Assembly (NCBI GenBank): GCA_017311315.1
Contig: CM029644.1
Location: 28,849,606-28,913,605 of the forward strand
DNA length: 64,000 nt
From: Dendrocalamus latiflorus
Lineage: Eukaryota; Streptophyta; Magnoliopsida; Poales; Poaceae
Direction: 5' to 3'
Shown in pieces: positions 11,636-22,468 of the stretch. How positions within the stretch are numbered: the first letter of the stretch is position 1; each line of letters begins with the position of its first letter. The notes below the pieces were generated by a model that did not search any database, was not told the DNA's origin, and worked only from the letters and a program-made list of their open reading frames with translations. The position numbers and the translations under genes are program-made.

Positions 11636-11677
<42 letters not shown>

Positions 11678-12320
11678 TTATCCTCCACGCGTACGCCACT
11701 AGCTAAGCTAGCGCGGCCGCTGCTTTGACCGCCCCCTCGCTGCCGTTGACTGCCCCGGGCCCCACTCCCAGCCGCCTTTTATCGCGCGTCCCGTACCCGC
11801 ATCCGAGCCCCCCCCCCCCACTGCCAGGTGGGCCGCGGGGAACCACGCCGCCCGTACGGGGCGGGTGGCCCGCAGGCCGCGTCGCTTTCGGAATTCCGAG
11901 CCCCCCGTCGCGGAAAGCAACGGGTGTGAGGGGGCGCACCAGCGAGGCGCGGGCGCACCGCGCGCGGACGTACCCGCCCCAGGACGCGCGTCTTGGAGCC
12001 GTCAGATTGACCCCGCGACGGACGGGATCGCGGGTGCGGGATCTCGCGTTGGTGCGAAAGGCGACAGCGAAAAAGCAGAGGCCGTCGTCGCCTCGTCGGG
12101 GCGTGGAGGGAGGAAAGGGAAGGGGAGGGAAGGGAAAGCGGGGGCCTTTTCGCGAAATTGCACGCGGCGGGCCACGCGCGGGCGGGCTCTCTCCTCCTCG
12201 TGGAATTTTGCGGCTGGGTACGATGCATCGCTCCTATTTCCAAAAAAGGGACCTAGCAGAGAAGCGAGCTTCCGCACGGGAGTTAACTGCTCTCTCTTTT
12301 GGTTTCTTTACGGCTGAAAC
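11441..12320. other. Sharply bounded GC/CpG-rich island without a recognisable gene
   Basis: Composition switches abruptly from AT-rich to very GC- and CpG-rich at about 11440 and back at about 12320. A CT microsatellite lies at 11637-11671 and a C-run at about 11810-11819. Overlapping frames of 150-207 codons exist on both strands, but they are low-complexity Pro/Arg/Gly sequence with no domain, which is what GC-rich DNA yields by chance. It could be a promoter or first-exon island of an unannotated gene, or a mobile element. The receptor kinase starts about 1.1 kb downstream. Confidence 0.5.
11637..11671 (+). repeat. (CT)n microsatellite
   Basis: An uninterrupted CT dinucleotide run of about 35 bases lies within the GC-rich island. 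CT runs are common in plant promoters and 5' leaders. Confidence 0.9.
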
Positions 12321-12718
12321 ATTCGAGTGTGTTCGAAGGCTGTGTTAAAAATAAATGTCTTGTTAAGAGGGAAAAACAAGTATGCTCAGCACTCGATGGT
12401 ATTTGTTTTTCGTGGTTCTATTGACATTAAAAAAACACAGTGTGCTATTTTTTTCATGGTTCTATTTGTTTTTCTTGTTATAAGCTGGGTTTGGCAAGAC
12501 TATGGTTTTGGCTTTTCACTTTTTTTTGTTAGAGTAGCAAGCTTTCAAACGATGCGTTTTTTAAAATGGGTTTACTAGTCGATTGTGGTATATACTGTAC
12601 TGATTTCAGTTATACCGACTAAAATCGCATATGTCTATCTCCTTCATCGTAATCTCTCTTGCGAATTGTCAGAATTCAAAATTTTAAATAAAAAATCATA
12701 AGCCACAACTAAAGATCC

Positions 12719-12970
12719 ATCTATAATTGTTATGGGCCCTGTAGCTGGGCTTTTTTCGCTGTAGCTGAGTTATTTTGTACTGTATTTATTGTTAGCTTTT
12801 TTGACATAATTAAATTTAAAAATTAAGAAGAAAAGTAAATTAGCTCATCACAGACAATGCAAAGAAATACGAAAAAAAGACAAAAAAATCCAAAAAATAG
12901 CTAGAAAAAAGATAAAATTAAAGAAATAATAAATTAGAAATTAAAAACCAAAAACTGAAGCACATTACTT
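12719..12970 (-). mobile_element. MITE, diverged copy of a dispersed family
   Basis: Blocks such as CTGTAGCTG..TTTTTT, GACATAATTAAATTTAAAAATTAA and AACCAAAAACTGAAG match the minus-oriented MITE at 34178-34462. Their reverse complement matches the plus-oriented copies at 26219-26511 and 32786-33068. The copy lies in the upstream region of the receptor kinase. The ends are approximate. Confidence 0.5.
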
Positions 12971-12985
12971 TTAAAAGATGCCTTT

Positions 12986-13405
12986 TGTAGTTCGTACTGA
13001 AAGAAAGAGCGAAAAACAATTAAAAAAAAGGCGGGCACTGGTCCAACGAACAGCAGCCAAAACAAAATCTATGGCGCCGTGTTGCAATTTGACAATAACC
13101 AGAGTCCTTGCCTGCCAACCACACTCACTGTGCCCACCTCGCTGCGCTCGCTCACATGCTCCAAGCTTTCAAACCAAGCAACCCCACGCGGCCACGCCAC
13201 CGGCCACCTCCACCCGAGGGCTCAAAACGCAAAACTCTAGCCACGCAGAGGTCCCCGCCGCAAAAACCCCACCTTACCCCCACTCGCTGCCGGCCACCGC
13301 CACCGCGCTCGGCGCTCCTGCACTCTGCCGCGGGCTTGGGTCTCAGGCCTCCCCCACTGTCCCACCCCAATGCGACGGCGGCAACCGCCGCCGCCGCCGC
13401 TTCCC
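12986..13405 (+). promoter_or_regulatory. Probable 5' leader/proximal promoter of the RPK2-like gene
   Basis: The sequence turns from AT-rich to C-rich just ahead of the ATG, as is usual for grass 5' leaders. Frames through it (for example 12978-13796) are low-complexity and out of frame with the kinase. No clear TATA box was picked out. Confidence 0.4.
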
Positions 13406-16400
13406 ATGGCCACCCTTGTCGCCCAAACCCTACTCTCGCTACTGCTGTTTCTGCTGCTGCTCACCGCCGTTCGAGCTTCCGGCAGCGGTGCCGGAGGCAG
13501 CGAGCGCGAGGCCCTGCTTAGGTTCAAGGCGGCCGTTACCGCCGACGAGGGTGGGCTCCTCCGCGACTGGTCCCCGGCCTCGGCCGACCACTGCTTATGG
13601 CCGGGCGTGTCCTGCGACGCTTCCGGCGAGGTCGTCGCGCTCAACATCTCCTCTCCGCCCGGCCGGCGCCTCTCGGGCGCGCTCTCCCCGGCGGTCGCGG
13701 CGCTGCGCGGCCTCCGCGTGCTCGCGCTCCCCTCCCACGCACTCTCGGGCCCGCTCCCCGCCGCGATCTGGTCGCTGCGCCGTCTCCTCGTGCTAGACCT
13801 CTCTGGTAACCGCCTCCAGGGCGAGATCCCGGCGTCACTCGCCTGCGTTGCGCTCCAGACGCTGGACCTAGCCTACAACCAGCTCAACGGCTCCGTGCCC
13901 GCCGCGCTTGTCGCGCTACCAGGGCTGCGGCGCCTGTCGCTGGCCTCCAACCGCATCGGCGGTGCTATCCCCGACGAACTCGGCGGCGCCGGGTGCCGCA
14001 GCCTACAGTTCCTCGACCTCTCTGGGAACCTCCTCGTCGGTGGCATCCCCCGAAGCTTGGGGAACTGCAGCAAGCTGGAGGCGCTGCTGCTGTCCTCCAA
14101 CCTGTTGGATGACGTCATCCCGCAGGAGATTGGACGGCTCAGGAGCTTGCGGGTTTTGGATGTGTCAAGGAACAGTTTGAGCGGGCCTGTGCCAGCGGAG
14201 CTTGGTGGTTGTGTTGAGCTATCAGTGCTTGTGTTGTCCAATCCTTATGCACCAATTAGTGGTTTGAATTCGTCGGATTATGGGGATGTTGATGACTTCA
14301 ACTATTTCCAAGGAGGGATTCCAGATGCTGTCACTGCGTTGCCGAAGCTGAGGGTGCTATGGGCGCCAAGGGCTACACTGGAGGGGGAGTTGCCGGGGAA
14401 TTGGAGTTCTTGTCAGAGCTTGGAGATGATGAATTTGGGGGAGAATTTGTTCTCTGGTGAGATTCCTAAGGGGCTGGTGGAATGCGGGCATCTGAGATTC
14501 TTGAATTTGAGCTCGAACAAGTTTACAGGTTCGGTTGATCCATCACTGCCAGTGCCTTGCATGGATGTGTTTGATGTCAGTGGAAACCGGTTGTCTGGCT
14601 TGATTCCAGTGTTTTTCTCAAAGGGTTGTCCTTCATCAGAGCTCCCATTTGATGACTTGGTGTCAGAGTATTCTTCCTTCTTCGCATATCATGCGCTTGC
14701 TGGCTTCCTTTCATCCTCATTCATCTTGGGTACCGGTTTGACGAGTTACCATAGTTTTGCCCGGAACAATTTTACTGGAACAGTGACATCCTTGCCGCTT
14801 GCTGCCGAGAAGCTGGGAATGCAGGGGCCCTATGCTTTCCTGGCTGACGGAAATAATCTCGCTGGTCAGTTGCAACCTGAACTATTCAACAAGTGCAACA
14901 GCTCAAGGGGCTTCATTGTGGATGTCAGCAATAACCTGATAACAGGTGGGATTCCCGTAGAGATTGGCTCATTGTGCAGTTATCTTGTTGTTCTTGGTGT
15001 TGCTGGTAATCGGCTTTCTGGTTTGATACCAACAAGTATCGGGCAGTTGAATTATCTTATCAGCTTGGATTTGAGCAGAAACCATCTTGGTGGTGAAATT
15101 CCTACTTCAGTGAAGAACTTGCCACATTTAGAGCGCCTCTCTTTGGGCCATAACTTTCTAAATGGCACTATTTCAAATGATATCAATCAGTTGCGTTCTC
15201 TGAAGGTTCTGGACCTGTCTTCAAACCTCCTCACAGGGGAAATCCCTGGTGCCCTTGCTGACTTGACAAATCTCTCTGCTCTCCTCCTTGATAATAATAA
15301 ACTTACTGGGAAGATACCTTCAGAATTTGCTAACTCGGTATCTCTTACCGTGTTTAACGTTTCATTCAACAATTTGTCTGGTCCAGTGCCAACAAATAGC
15401 AGTACAGTTCGATGTGATAGCGTTATTGGGAATCCTTTACTACAATCTTGTAATATGTATACCCTGGCAGTCCCGTCAGCTGCTCAGCAGGGGCGTGGTT
15501 TGAATTCGAATGACTACAATGATACAACGCCTGCAGATCCACAAAATCAAGGAGGAAACAATTCATTCAACGTAATTGAAATAGCTTCAATAACATCGGC
15601 TACAGCTATCGTTTCAGTCCTTCTTGCTCTGATCGTGCTCTTTATTTACACAAGAAAGTGTGCTCCTCGAATGTCAGCTAGGTCATCTGGAAGAAGAGAA
15701 GTTACAATCTTCCAAGAAATCGGGGTGCCAATCACCTATGAGACCGTTGTTCGAGCAACTGGAAGTTTCAATGCAAGCAATTGCATTGGAAGTGGGGGCT
15801 TCGGAGCCACTTACAAAGCTGAAATTTCACCTGGAGTGTTGGTAGCTATAAAGAGGCTCTCTGTTGGAAGATTCCAAGGAGTCCAACAGTTCCATGCTGA
15901 GATCAAAACTCTTGGGAGATTAAGACATCCCAATCTTGTTACCTTGGTAGGCTACCATCTTGGTGAGTCTGAAATGTTTCTCATATATAACTACTTGCCT
16001 GGTGGAAATCTTGAGAGGTTTATACAGGAGAGATCGAAGAGACCAGTCAAATGGAAGATGCTGCACAAGATTGCTTTGGATGTTGCAAAAGCACTTGCTT
16101 ATCTGCATGAATCTTGTGTTCCTCGGATCCTTCATCGTGACGTGAAACCGAGCAATATTTTGTTGGACACTGACTTTAATGCTTATCTCTCGGACTTTGG
16201 ACTGGCAAGGCTTTTGGGAAATTCAGAAACCCATGCAACCACTGGTGTAGCTGGAACTTTTGGATATGTTGCTCCAGAATATGCTATGACTTGCCGTGTT
16301 TCGGATAAAGCTGATGTGTATAGCTATGGTGTTGTACTGATGGAGTTAATATCGGACAAGAAAGCCTTGGATCCATCATTTTCTCCTTATGGTAATGGGT

Positions 16401-16618
16401 TTAACATAGTTGCTTGGGCAAGCATGCTGCTTCATCAAGGCCGTGCCCGTGAATTCTTCATCGATGGTCTGTGGGATGTGGGCCCACACGATGACTTGGT
16501 AGAGACATTGCATTTAGCAGTGAGGTGCACTGTTGATTCGCTCTCTGTACGACCGACCATGAAGGATGTCGTTCAACGGCTAAAGCAACTTCAGCCCCCA
16601 ATTCATGAACACCGATAA
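13406..16618 (+). CDS. RPK2: RPK2-type leucine-rich-repeat receptor-like Ser/Thr kinase, intronless
   Basis: The protein is 1070 residues from the ATG at 13406. An in-frame ATG at 13370 would add MRRRQPPPPPLP, but the hydrophobic signal peptide (LLSLLLFLLLLTAV) follows the second ATG directly, so I prefer it. Order: signal peptide, LRR N-cap with HCLWPGVSC, tandem LRRs interrupted by non-LRR islands, Asn/Asp-rich juxtamembrane region, one transmembrane segment at about 722-750, and kinase at about 790-1060. The kinase has a GSGGFGATYKA P-loop, AIKRL lysine, HRDVKPSN catalytic loop (about 909), DFG (about 930), the GTFGYVAPEYA activation segment and the C-terminal RLKQLQPP typical of RPK2. All catalytic residues are present, and HRD marks it as an active RD kinase. 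In Arabidopsis, RPK2/TOAD2 acts at the plasma membrane in meristem, embryo and anther patterning. The assignment to RPK2 is by overall resemblance. Confidence 0.93.
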   Translation: MATLVAQTLLSLLLFLLLLTAVRASGSGAGGSEREALLRFKAAVTADEGGLLRDWSPASADHCLWPGVSCDASGEVVALNISSPPGRRLSGALSPAVAALRGLRVLALPSHALSGPLPAAIWSLRRLLVLDLSGNRLQGEIPASLACVALQTLDLAYNQLNGSVPAALVALPGLRRLSLASNRIGGAIPDELGGAGCRSLQFLDLSGNLLVGGIPRSLGNCSKLEALLLSSNLLDDVIPQEIGRLRSLRVLDVSRNSLSGPVPAELGGCVELSVLVLSNPYAPISGLNSSDYGDVDDFNYFQGGIPDAVTALPKLRVLWAPRATLEGELPGNWSSCQSLEMMNLGENLFSGEIPKGLVECGHLRFLNLSSNKFTGSVDPSLPVPCMDVFDVSGNRLSGLIPVFFSKGCPSSELPFDDLVSEYSSFFAYHALAGFLSSSFILGTGLTSYHSFARNNFTGTVTSLPLAAEKLGMQGPYAFLADGNNLAGQLQPELFNKCNSSRGFIVDVSNNLITGGIPVEIGSLCSYLVVLGVAGNRLSGLIPTSIGQLNYLISLDLSRNHLGGEIPTSVKNLPHLERLSLGHNFLNGTISNDINQLRSLKVLDLSSNLLTGEIPGALADLTNLSALLLDNNKLTGKIPSEFANSVSLTVFNVSFNNLSGPVPTNSSTVRCDSVIGNPLLQSCNMYTLAVPSAAQQGRGLNSNDYNDTTPADPQNQGGNNSFNVIEIASITSATAIVSVLLALIVLFIYTRKCAPRMSARSSGRREVTIFQEIGVPITYETVVRATGSFNASNCIGSGGFGATYKAEISPGVLVAIKRLSVGRFQGVQQFHAEIKTLGRLRHPNLVTLVGYHLGESEMFLIYNYLPGGNLERFIQERSKRPVKWKMLHKIALDVAKALAYLHESCVPRILHRDVKPSNILLDTDFNAYLSDFGLARLLGNSETHATTGVAGTFGYVAPEYAMTCRVSDKADVYSYGVVLMELISDKKALDPSFSPYGNGFNIVAWASMLLHQGRAREFFIDGLWDVGPHDDLVETLHLAVRCTVDSLSVRPTMKDVVQRLKQLQPPIHEHR

Positions 16619-18190
16619 AGGATGCATGATTTACATATTCAACATGTAGAAGAAGGTAAAGATAGCCGTAACTTGTGCCTGTTGATGATTTTTTCTAATC
16701 ATCTGTTTGGCTAGATTTTATCTTGTAGATACCAGCTTTGTATAATACAGTTTTCCTCTGAATTGCTCACTAATGTGTCTGCAGATAAGATGAGCAGATG
16801 TACATTAATAGTCTTAATTCCAAATATTTCAGTCTAGATTGACTGGCTTGTGCTCCTCCAGTGCGTGTTAATCTTATACGTGATGCAGTATAACACGGGA
16901 CTAGCACGCAAGAAAATGCCTCAAAAAAATATGACCTCCAGCAGGTTTATCATCTCTACAAAACCCTGCTAAACCTTTTGTTATGGTATATATTTCCCCA
17001 TTATTTGCATTACTGTTTTCTGTTTTTAATTTGTATATGGAGATCAAAGTTTCCATCTAGTCAACTAATACAGCAAGTAGGCATGCATATATGTATTAGC
17101 AAACCTGGGAATCCCTAAACATTGAACAGCATATGATCCAATCATTCATTAAGAGTCTTGTAGCTACCTAGTGCAAGTAATTACTTGTCTCAAAATTGTC
17201 GGTTTTGTTTCAGATGACACATTCTGTGTGTTTTTGGTAGTATGTCAAAATCTTTACTGTTACTGATTTGCAGCTCCTCTGGCCAGAAAGAGTAATGATG
17301 AAATTGCCACAATTCCTTTTCGCCATGTTGGGGAATCCATTCAAAGAACATGTCATCTCAAAAATAGAACAAAATGTAAAGAACATGACCTGACGTAATT
17401 AGCTTACAGTAAGTGAAAACAGGGCATGCCATCAAAGGAGCATGTTAACTTCGGAGTTTAAGTTTCTGCCTGCACTGCATTTGTTTCAGCCTGTAGTAAG
17501 TAAAGAGCACGCAAACCATGCAATTTGGCATGCATATTCCAGCGATGACTCATGATGCAGACCCAATGTTGAATGCGTCAGTGCGTCACTGCTGTTCAGC
17601 GCAAATATCAAAGTAAGAGGTTCTGTTTAGTGCTCCCTGGATTGCATGTATATCATGTGTGCAGAGATTAGAGAGATGGAAATGCAGCTTAATTACAACA
17701 TTGTATATGGTCAATCCATGCTAAGTTCGTCAGTGTGTGTACGTCTTGCCCAGTCCTATACAGTTTTTTTTGAAAGTGACTTGGCAAGCACAAGAAAAAC
17801 AGGCTGAGAACAAGCCAAATTCTGCCTGCTTCAGATCATCTCAAGCAAACAAAAACCAATTCTACCCGGGAAAAATGGAGCATGTAACAGAAACTTCTTA
17901 TCTGTTATATGGTCATATAACAAGGGAGGCTGACTCATTAACTGAACATTTTTCAGTTAATTGGTTCTTATCTGCCCTTATCTTAGTGATTGGTCGTTAC
18001 CGTTACTAGAATCGATCCTCGGGAACCGCAGCAAGGGCATACGAGAAAATAGTCCAATGGAACGAAGCCATATGTTGCCAATACAATTCGTAAGATTTAT
18101 CCCATGACGCAAAATCACAATCAATCTAAAAAAGGACCGAAAGATCTATTTGAACCTTGGAGCACTAGGGTGTCTGCATTCTGCAGACGC
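16619..18190. other. 3' flank of RPK2 and intergenic sequence
   Basis: The first 150-200 bases should be the RPK2 3' UTR. The remainder is AT-rich with no convincing gene, terminal repeat or array. Confidence 0.5.
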
Positions 18191-18194
18191 CGAG

Positions 18195-19843
18195 CTACTG
18201 AAGTGAGCTACGTAATGAGTCAGTCTCTCTTGTTGGTGGTCCATTCCTGGTACGGCGGAGGCTGGCCGGGAAGTCGGTGAAGTGGCCGTCGACGCCGACG
18301 TCGTTGAGCCAGTAGTCGTACTCGCCGTAGGGGTCCTGCCGGAAGTTGAAGTGCAGGAACTGGTTCTCGTTCCTGTACGTGTAGGGGTGCACCTGCAGGG
18401 CCCGCGCGTGCGCCATGGGGACGAGGTCCGTCGGCGCCGCCAACTTGTTGTCCTTGGTCGGCGGCACCACCGTGTCCTTCGGCGGGCCCACGCCGACGAC
18501 GTACTCCTTCATGTTGTCCAGGTACTCGTCGGAAGTGATCTCGTCGTACGACTGCACGGTCAGTTCCATGTCAGTGCTGCTCATGAAGGAGGTCATCGTG
18601 TGTGACGTAGTCATGTCAGGGGAATGGTCAGCGAGTTACCTGGTTGGTGTCCTCGGTGCGGATGGTGACGTCGTCGATGAGGAAGACCTTGGGCGAGTCG
18701 ATGAGGTTGGCGCGTAGATGAGCGACGTCGGCGCGAAGGACTGGATGAAGATGGGCTTGGCGAGCCACTCCTTGGACATCTACTTGCCGCCGTACCCGTA
18801 CTTCTTCAGCGTCGCCATGAACTTGTCCTCGTACTTCTTCCCGTCTGCCTACTTCACCTGTGGATCAATGCAGAATCGCAAACGATTCACGAATTAGTCC
18901 GTGGCCTTTCGTTTTTACTAACTTATGGCTATGACCTATGTTTTTTGTTTGCTTATGAGAGAGAGTATAGAAAGACAAATAACTTATATACGATTTTAGT
19001 CAATGTAAATAAAATTGTTGCAGTATATATATAATTAATTTGTAGATTTCACCTTAAAAATATTTTGTTTAAAAACTAGTTACTGTAGAAAATCCGAACA
19101 ACTTTACATTCGGCTATTTAGGGAGATGGAAGTGTAGCCTAATTACAAGCTTGTCGATGAACACGGGGTTCTTCATCTCCGGGTAGATCCCGACGACCTC
19201 TTGGCGTTCAGCGCGATGTTGATGAGCTCATCGAACGTGATGATGGGAGAAACGCCTGCACAAGAAAGGGAATTTGGATGGGTGGTCTGATCTGCATGCA
19301 ATGGATTGTGGGACTTGTCACGGAATGCACATCTCTGCTTCGCCCTCAGCGACTTCAGCTTGCCCAACGTGAAATCAGCTTCAAGAAACAAACAACCAAG
19401 AACATGTTTCAGATTAATCACTCGACCATCACGAATGAACCAAGGAGAAAAATGTGAGCCGGAAGTGGGGTTACATATGGACTTACTGATGAAGTATCAG
19501 GTGACGCTGGCCCACTGCACCTCGAGCGTGCGGCGGCGGCCGGCGAACTCCTTGTGGTCGGCGACGTCGGTGGTGTCGTCGAGCGTCATGTCGTGGACAC
19601 AGACGAGGTGGCCGTCCTTGGTCGCCGAGATGTCCAACTCGATGAAGTCGGCGCCCTCGTCGATGGCGCGCATGTACGCCGCCGCCGTTTCTCGGGGAGC
19701 TCGCCGTTGGAACCCCGGTGCGCGATGTTGAACGTCCGCGACGTCTGCAGCGCCGCCTTCTTCGCACCCCCACCCACTCCTCCCCCAATCAGCGGCCGCG
19801 CCGCGCCGCCGCTCACCAAGCATCCAAGAACCAGCACCGCCTA
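18195..19843 (-). pseudogene. Glycerophosphodiester phosphodiesterase (GDPD5/6-like) pseudogene
   Basis: The minus strand encodes, in order, a hydrophobic leader, NIAHRGSNGELPE (the HRG catalytic motif), EGADFIELDISATKDGHLV, DFTLGKLKSLRAKQR, SPIITFDELINIALNAKR, the FIQSFAPTSLIY block, and QSYDEITSDEYLDN through QVHPYTYRNENQFLHFNF. This is the layout of the plant secreted GDPD family, which cleaves glycerophosphodiesters to glycerol-3-phosphate. Junctions such as ACCAACCAG/GTAACT (about 18638) and GTGCAG/TCGTAC (18551) show that introns are kept, so it is not a retrocopy. The lesions are one-base losses near 19697, 19203 and 18713, TAG codons where Tyr is expected near 18849 and 18782, and TGA for Gly near 19495. 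The expected splice donor after the exon ending near 19300 lacks GT. Exon 1 was not found. It is clearly broken. Confidence 0.88.
18899..19112 (+). mobile_element. MITE-like insertion in an intron of the GDPD pseudogene
   Basis: This AT-rich block matches 47376-47605 in order and orientation, sharing GAGAGAT/GTATAGA, TACGATTTTAGTCAATGTAA, ACAATTAA-TAGTAGAT and GTTTAAAA-TAGTTACTGTAGAAAA. The two copies are diverged and the ends are approximate. It fills most of the pseudogene intron. Confidence 0.5.
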
Positions 19844-20229
19844 GATCCCTGCACGCACGAAGACGTCGAATCAAACGTACAAGAAGATCACGTCATGCGG
19901 GATCACAAGATCACAAGCCGTGACGGAGTCAGGATTTAGTTACTTCCCGAACTCAGTAGTGAAATAATATAGGCTATCTAGCTTGGATCATGAAAATGTT
20001 ACCCAGACTGAACTGAATTTACTCGCGCTGTATACTAGATATTTTTCACACTCCAGACTGAAGCCTACCCTATCCGGGGTGTGGATCTGCCCCTGATCAC
20101 AAGAGTAGTAGCACATACAACAAGAGGCCATTTTCGCCGGTGTGCTAGCACGTGCGGCGTGGCCTGCCGTTACAGCCGGCTTCGGGAGAGTGGGTAGATT
20201 GGATTGCGGCGATACCATGGTGCCCAAAC

Positions 20230-20568
20230 ACCATTATTTAAAATAGATATTTTTCTATTTATCGTATATGAAATTTTTGTAAAAATTTTAGATATTAAGT
20301 TTAATTAGTTTACTAACTAGTTCAAACAAGAGTGAAATGAAATTCAAATTATAGTTGTCTTTTTATAATAGTTTGATCATAGGTATGTGTTGATTATATA
20401 TATAAATCAGCAAAGCATGTAATATAAATTCGTTTAAAACTTTGAAATCGAGTATATGTTTTCAAATGTATACGTTTTATTTGAATTGTTATATATACCC
20501 TAAAACTGGTATTTTCAAAAAATACATCCGAATTTGGGTTGAATTCGCACATTTAAAATTATGATGCC
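20230..20568 (+). mobile_element. AT-rich inverted-repeat element (copy 1 of a pair)
   Basis: It is the reverse complement of 42470-42800. Shared blocks include TTAGTTTACTAACTAGTTCAAAC, GATTATATATATAAATCAGC and GTTATATATACCCTAAAACT. The ends are similar in inverted orientation (CACCATTATTTAAAAT against ATTTAAAATTATGATG), suggesting terminal inverted repeats. There is no coding capacity, so it is a non-autonomous element of undetermined superfamily. Confidence 0.6.
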
Positions 20569-20995
20569 CAGACGCAATAGTGTGTGTGTATGATACCAAA
20601 GATTCAGTGAGACGATCAATAATATATAGTACTATTCAAAACAATATATTCTTCTTATGCAGTTACTATTTAAAATATTCTGTTCACTATTGAAAATAAA
20701 TTACAATAGTGAAATTCTACTTCGTGAATAGTATTCTTGCACTATGGTGGTGGGTGTATTATTCAATTACTATTTTGTATACTATTTACTGAATAAACTA
20801 TTCTTTTTACGATGATGTTAATTAAGTTTGAATAGTAATTTTTTATCAGGATCTTGCAGGTTGGCGAAACCAATCAAGACAGTCGATCGTGCAACAGTGA
20901 TGTAAAAATTCTACTTGATACTTATCATATTTTTTTTTGCCAATTTGCTTCAGAAGTAGCTAAGCTTTCCATAGACATTTCTAGTCATAATCATA
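20569..20995. other. AT-rich intergenic stretch
   Basis: It holds many ACTATT/AATAGT-type words but no gene and no clear repeat unit. Confidence 0.5.
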
Positions 20996-20999
20996 TAGG

Positions 21000-21480
21000 A
21001 TAATTTTTTATTGTCACCCTAGATAGTTCCACCCAAAGGGAACACTTCTCTATAGCCTCAACATTCTCCACAGCTAGACTCAGGGCTCACCGGAGAATCG
21101 CGAGTTTTCTCCTACATGATCCCTAGCATAAAACTTCGTCCCATATAATCAGACTAAGGAGACCAAAGGGTTTTCAAAGGAGAACTACTTCATTCCACAA
21201 AAATAACTTATATATGGTTTTCTCTTTCGGGAACTTCGACAATTAACATAAAGACAAAAAATATACCTTACACTACAGTATTACAACACTTTCTTGCATG
21301 GTTATCTTACAGGGGTGTACTCACTCTCAAAACTAAAGACTAAAGAGAGAATACTAGTGGAAGGCTCTCGCTCGCTCTGATGGCTTCAGCTCTTGATTCT
21401 TATATGCCTCCAGTTTTCTGGCTGCCATCTCCTTTTATAGAAGCGGAAGAAGTCTTCTTTTCTTTATTTAATGTGGTCTA
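21000..21480 (-). other. LTR-like promoter/leader segment in minus orientation
   Basis: Read on the minus strand there is a strong TATA box, CTTCTATAAAAGGAG (near 21443-21429). A purine-rich leader follows, and then a T-rich stretch resembling a transcript end near 21250. This arrangement is typical of an LTR or another reverse-transcribing element's promoter. I could not find paired TG/CA ends, a target duplication or any coding region, so the nature of the element is unresolved. Confidence 0.3.
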
Positions 21481-21705
21481 TAGCCTAGACTTCGTTGGCT
21501 GGCATGATATGTCTTCAACTAGCTTCCTTTTATCTTTCCTTTGGTTCATGATGAGTATTCTTCTGCTGAAATGTGACTTCAACTTGAGTACATGCATAAT
21601 TAGTGTTCATGTCCTCTCTAATTGGTGTGGCATGCATTCATTAGTAGCATGTGCACTGGCTTGCATGACCTGTGCATGTCATCCTTCGCGAATATTGCAT
21701 TATCG

Positions 21706-22440
21706 AAGGGGCAGTGGTCGAAGTCGAAGGGCCGTGGTCGAAGTCAAAGGGTCGTGGTCAAAGTCCAAGCCGTGGTCGAAGAGGACAGTGATCGAAGGGT
21801 CCAGTGGTCAAAGTTGAAGGGCCTTGGACAAAGTCGATCTGCGGTTGAAGTCGAAGGCCCGTGGTCGAAGTTAGGTCGTGGTCGAAGTCGAAGGGTCATG
21901 GTCGAAGTCCAAACCGTGGTCGAAAGGGACAGTGGTTGAAGGGGGCAGTGGTCGAAGTCGAAGGGTCGTGATCACAGTCCAAGCTGTGGTCGCAGAGGAC
22001 AGTGGTTGAAGGGGGAAGTGGTCGAAGTCGAAGGGCTGTGGACGAAGTCGGTCCGCAGTCGAACTCAAAGGGCCGTGGTCGACATTGGGGCTGTGGTTGA
22101 GGGGTCGTGGCCAAAGTCGAAGCAGTGGTCGAAGGGGGCGATGGTTGATGGGGGAAGTGGTCGACGTCGAAGGTTGAAGGGCCATGGCTGAAGGGGACGG
22201 TGGTCGAAGGGGGAAGTGGTCGACGTCGAAGGATCGTGGTTGTCGAAGGGTCCTGGTCGGAGGGGCAGTGGTCGAAGGGAGCAGTGGTCAAAGTTGAAGG
22301 TCCATTGTCGAAGTTGAAGATTCGTGGTCAAAGTCGAAGCCGTGGTCAAAGAGGAAAGTAGTCGACGTCGAAGGGCCGTGGACGAAGGGGACAGTGGTTG
22401 AAGGGGTAGTGGTCGAAGTCGAAGGAGGCAGTGGTTGAAG
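21706..22440 (+). repeat. Degenerate GTGGTCGAAG array (left field)
   Basis: Dozens of variants of GTGGTCGAAG, mostly spaced about 15-30 bases apart, alternate with GTCGAAGGGC and AGGGGGCAGTG phrases. The units are irregular in length and sequence, so this is an evolved array rather than a clean satellite. Open frames across it on both strands are products of the repeat. Confidence 0.85.
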
Positions 22441-22468
22441 TCGCGGTCATGGTCGTAGTCGTAGCACC

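Noticed and set aside
11725..12348. 207-codon frame in the GC island
   Set aside because: Low-complexity Pro/Arg/Gly sequence with equally long frames on the other strand; expected by chance in stop-poor GC-rich DNA.
13370..13405. Upstream ATG as the start of the RPK2-like protein
   Set aside because: It would put a charged, proline-rich MRRRQPPPPPLP ahead of the signal peptide; the ATG at 13406 gives a normal signal peptide.
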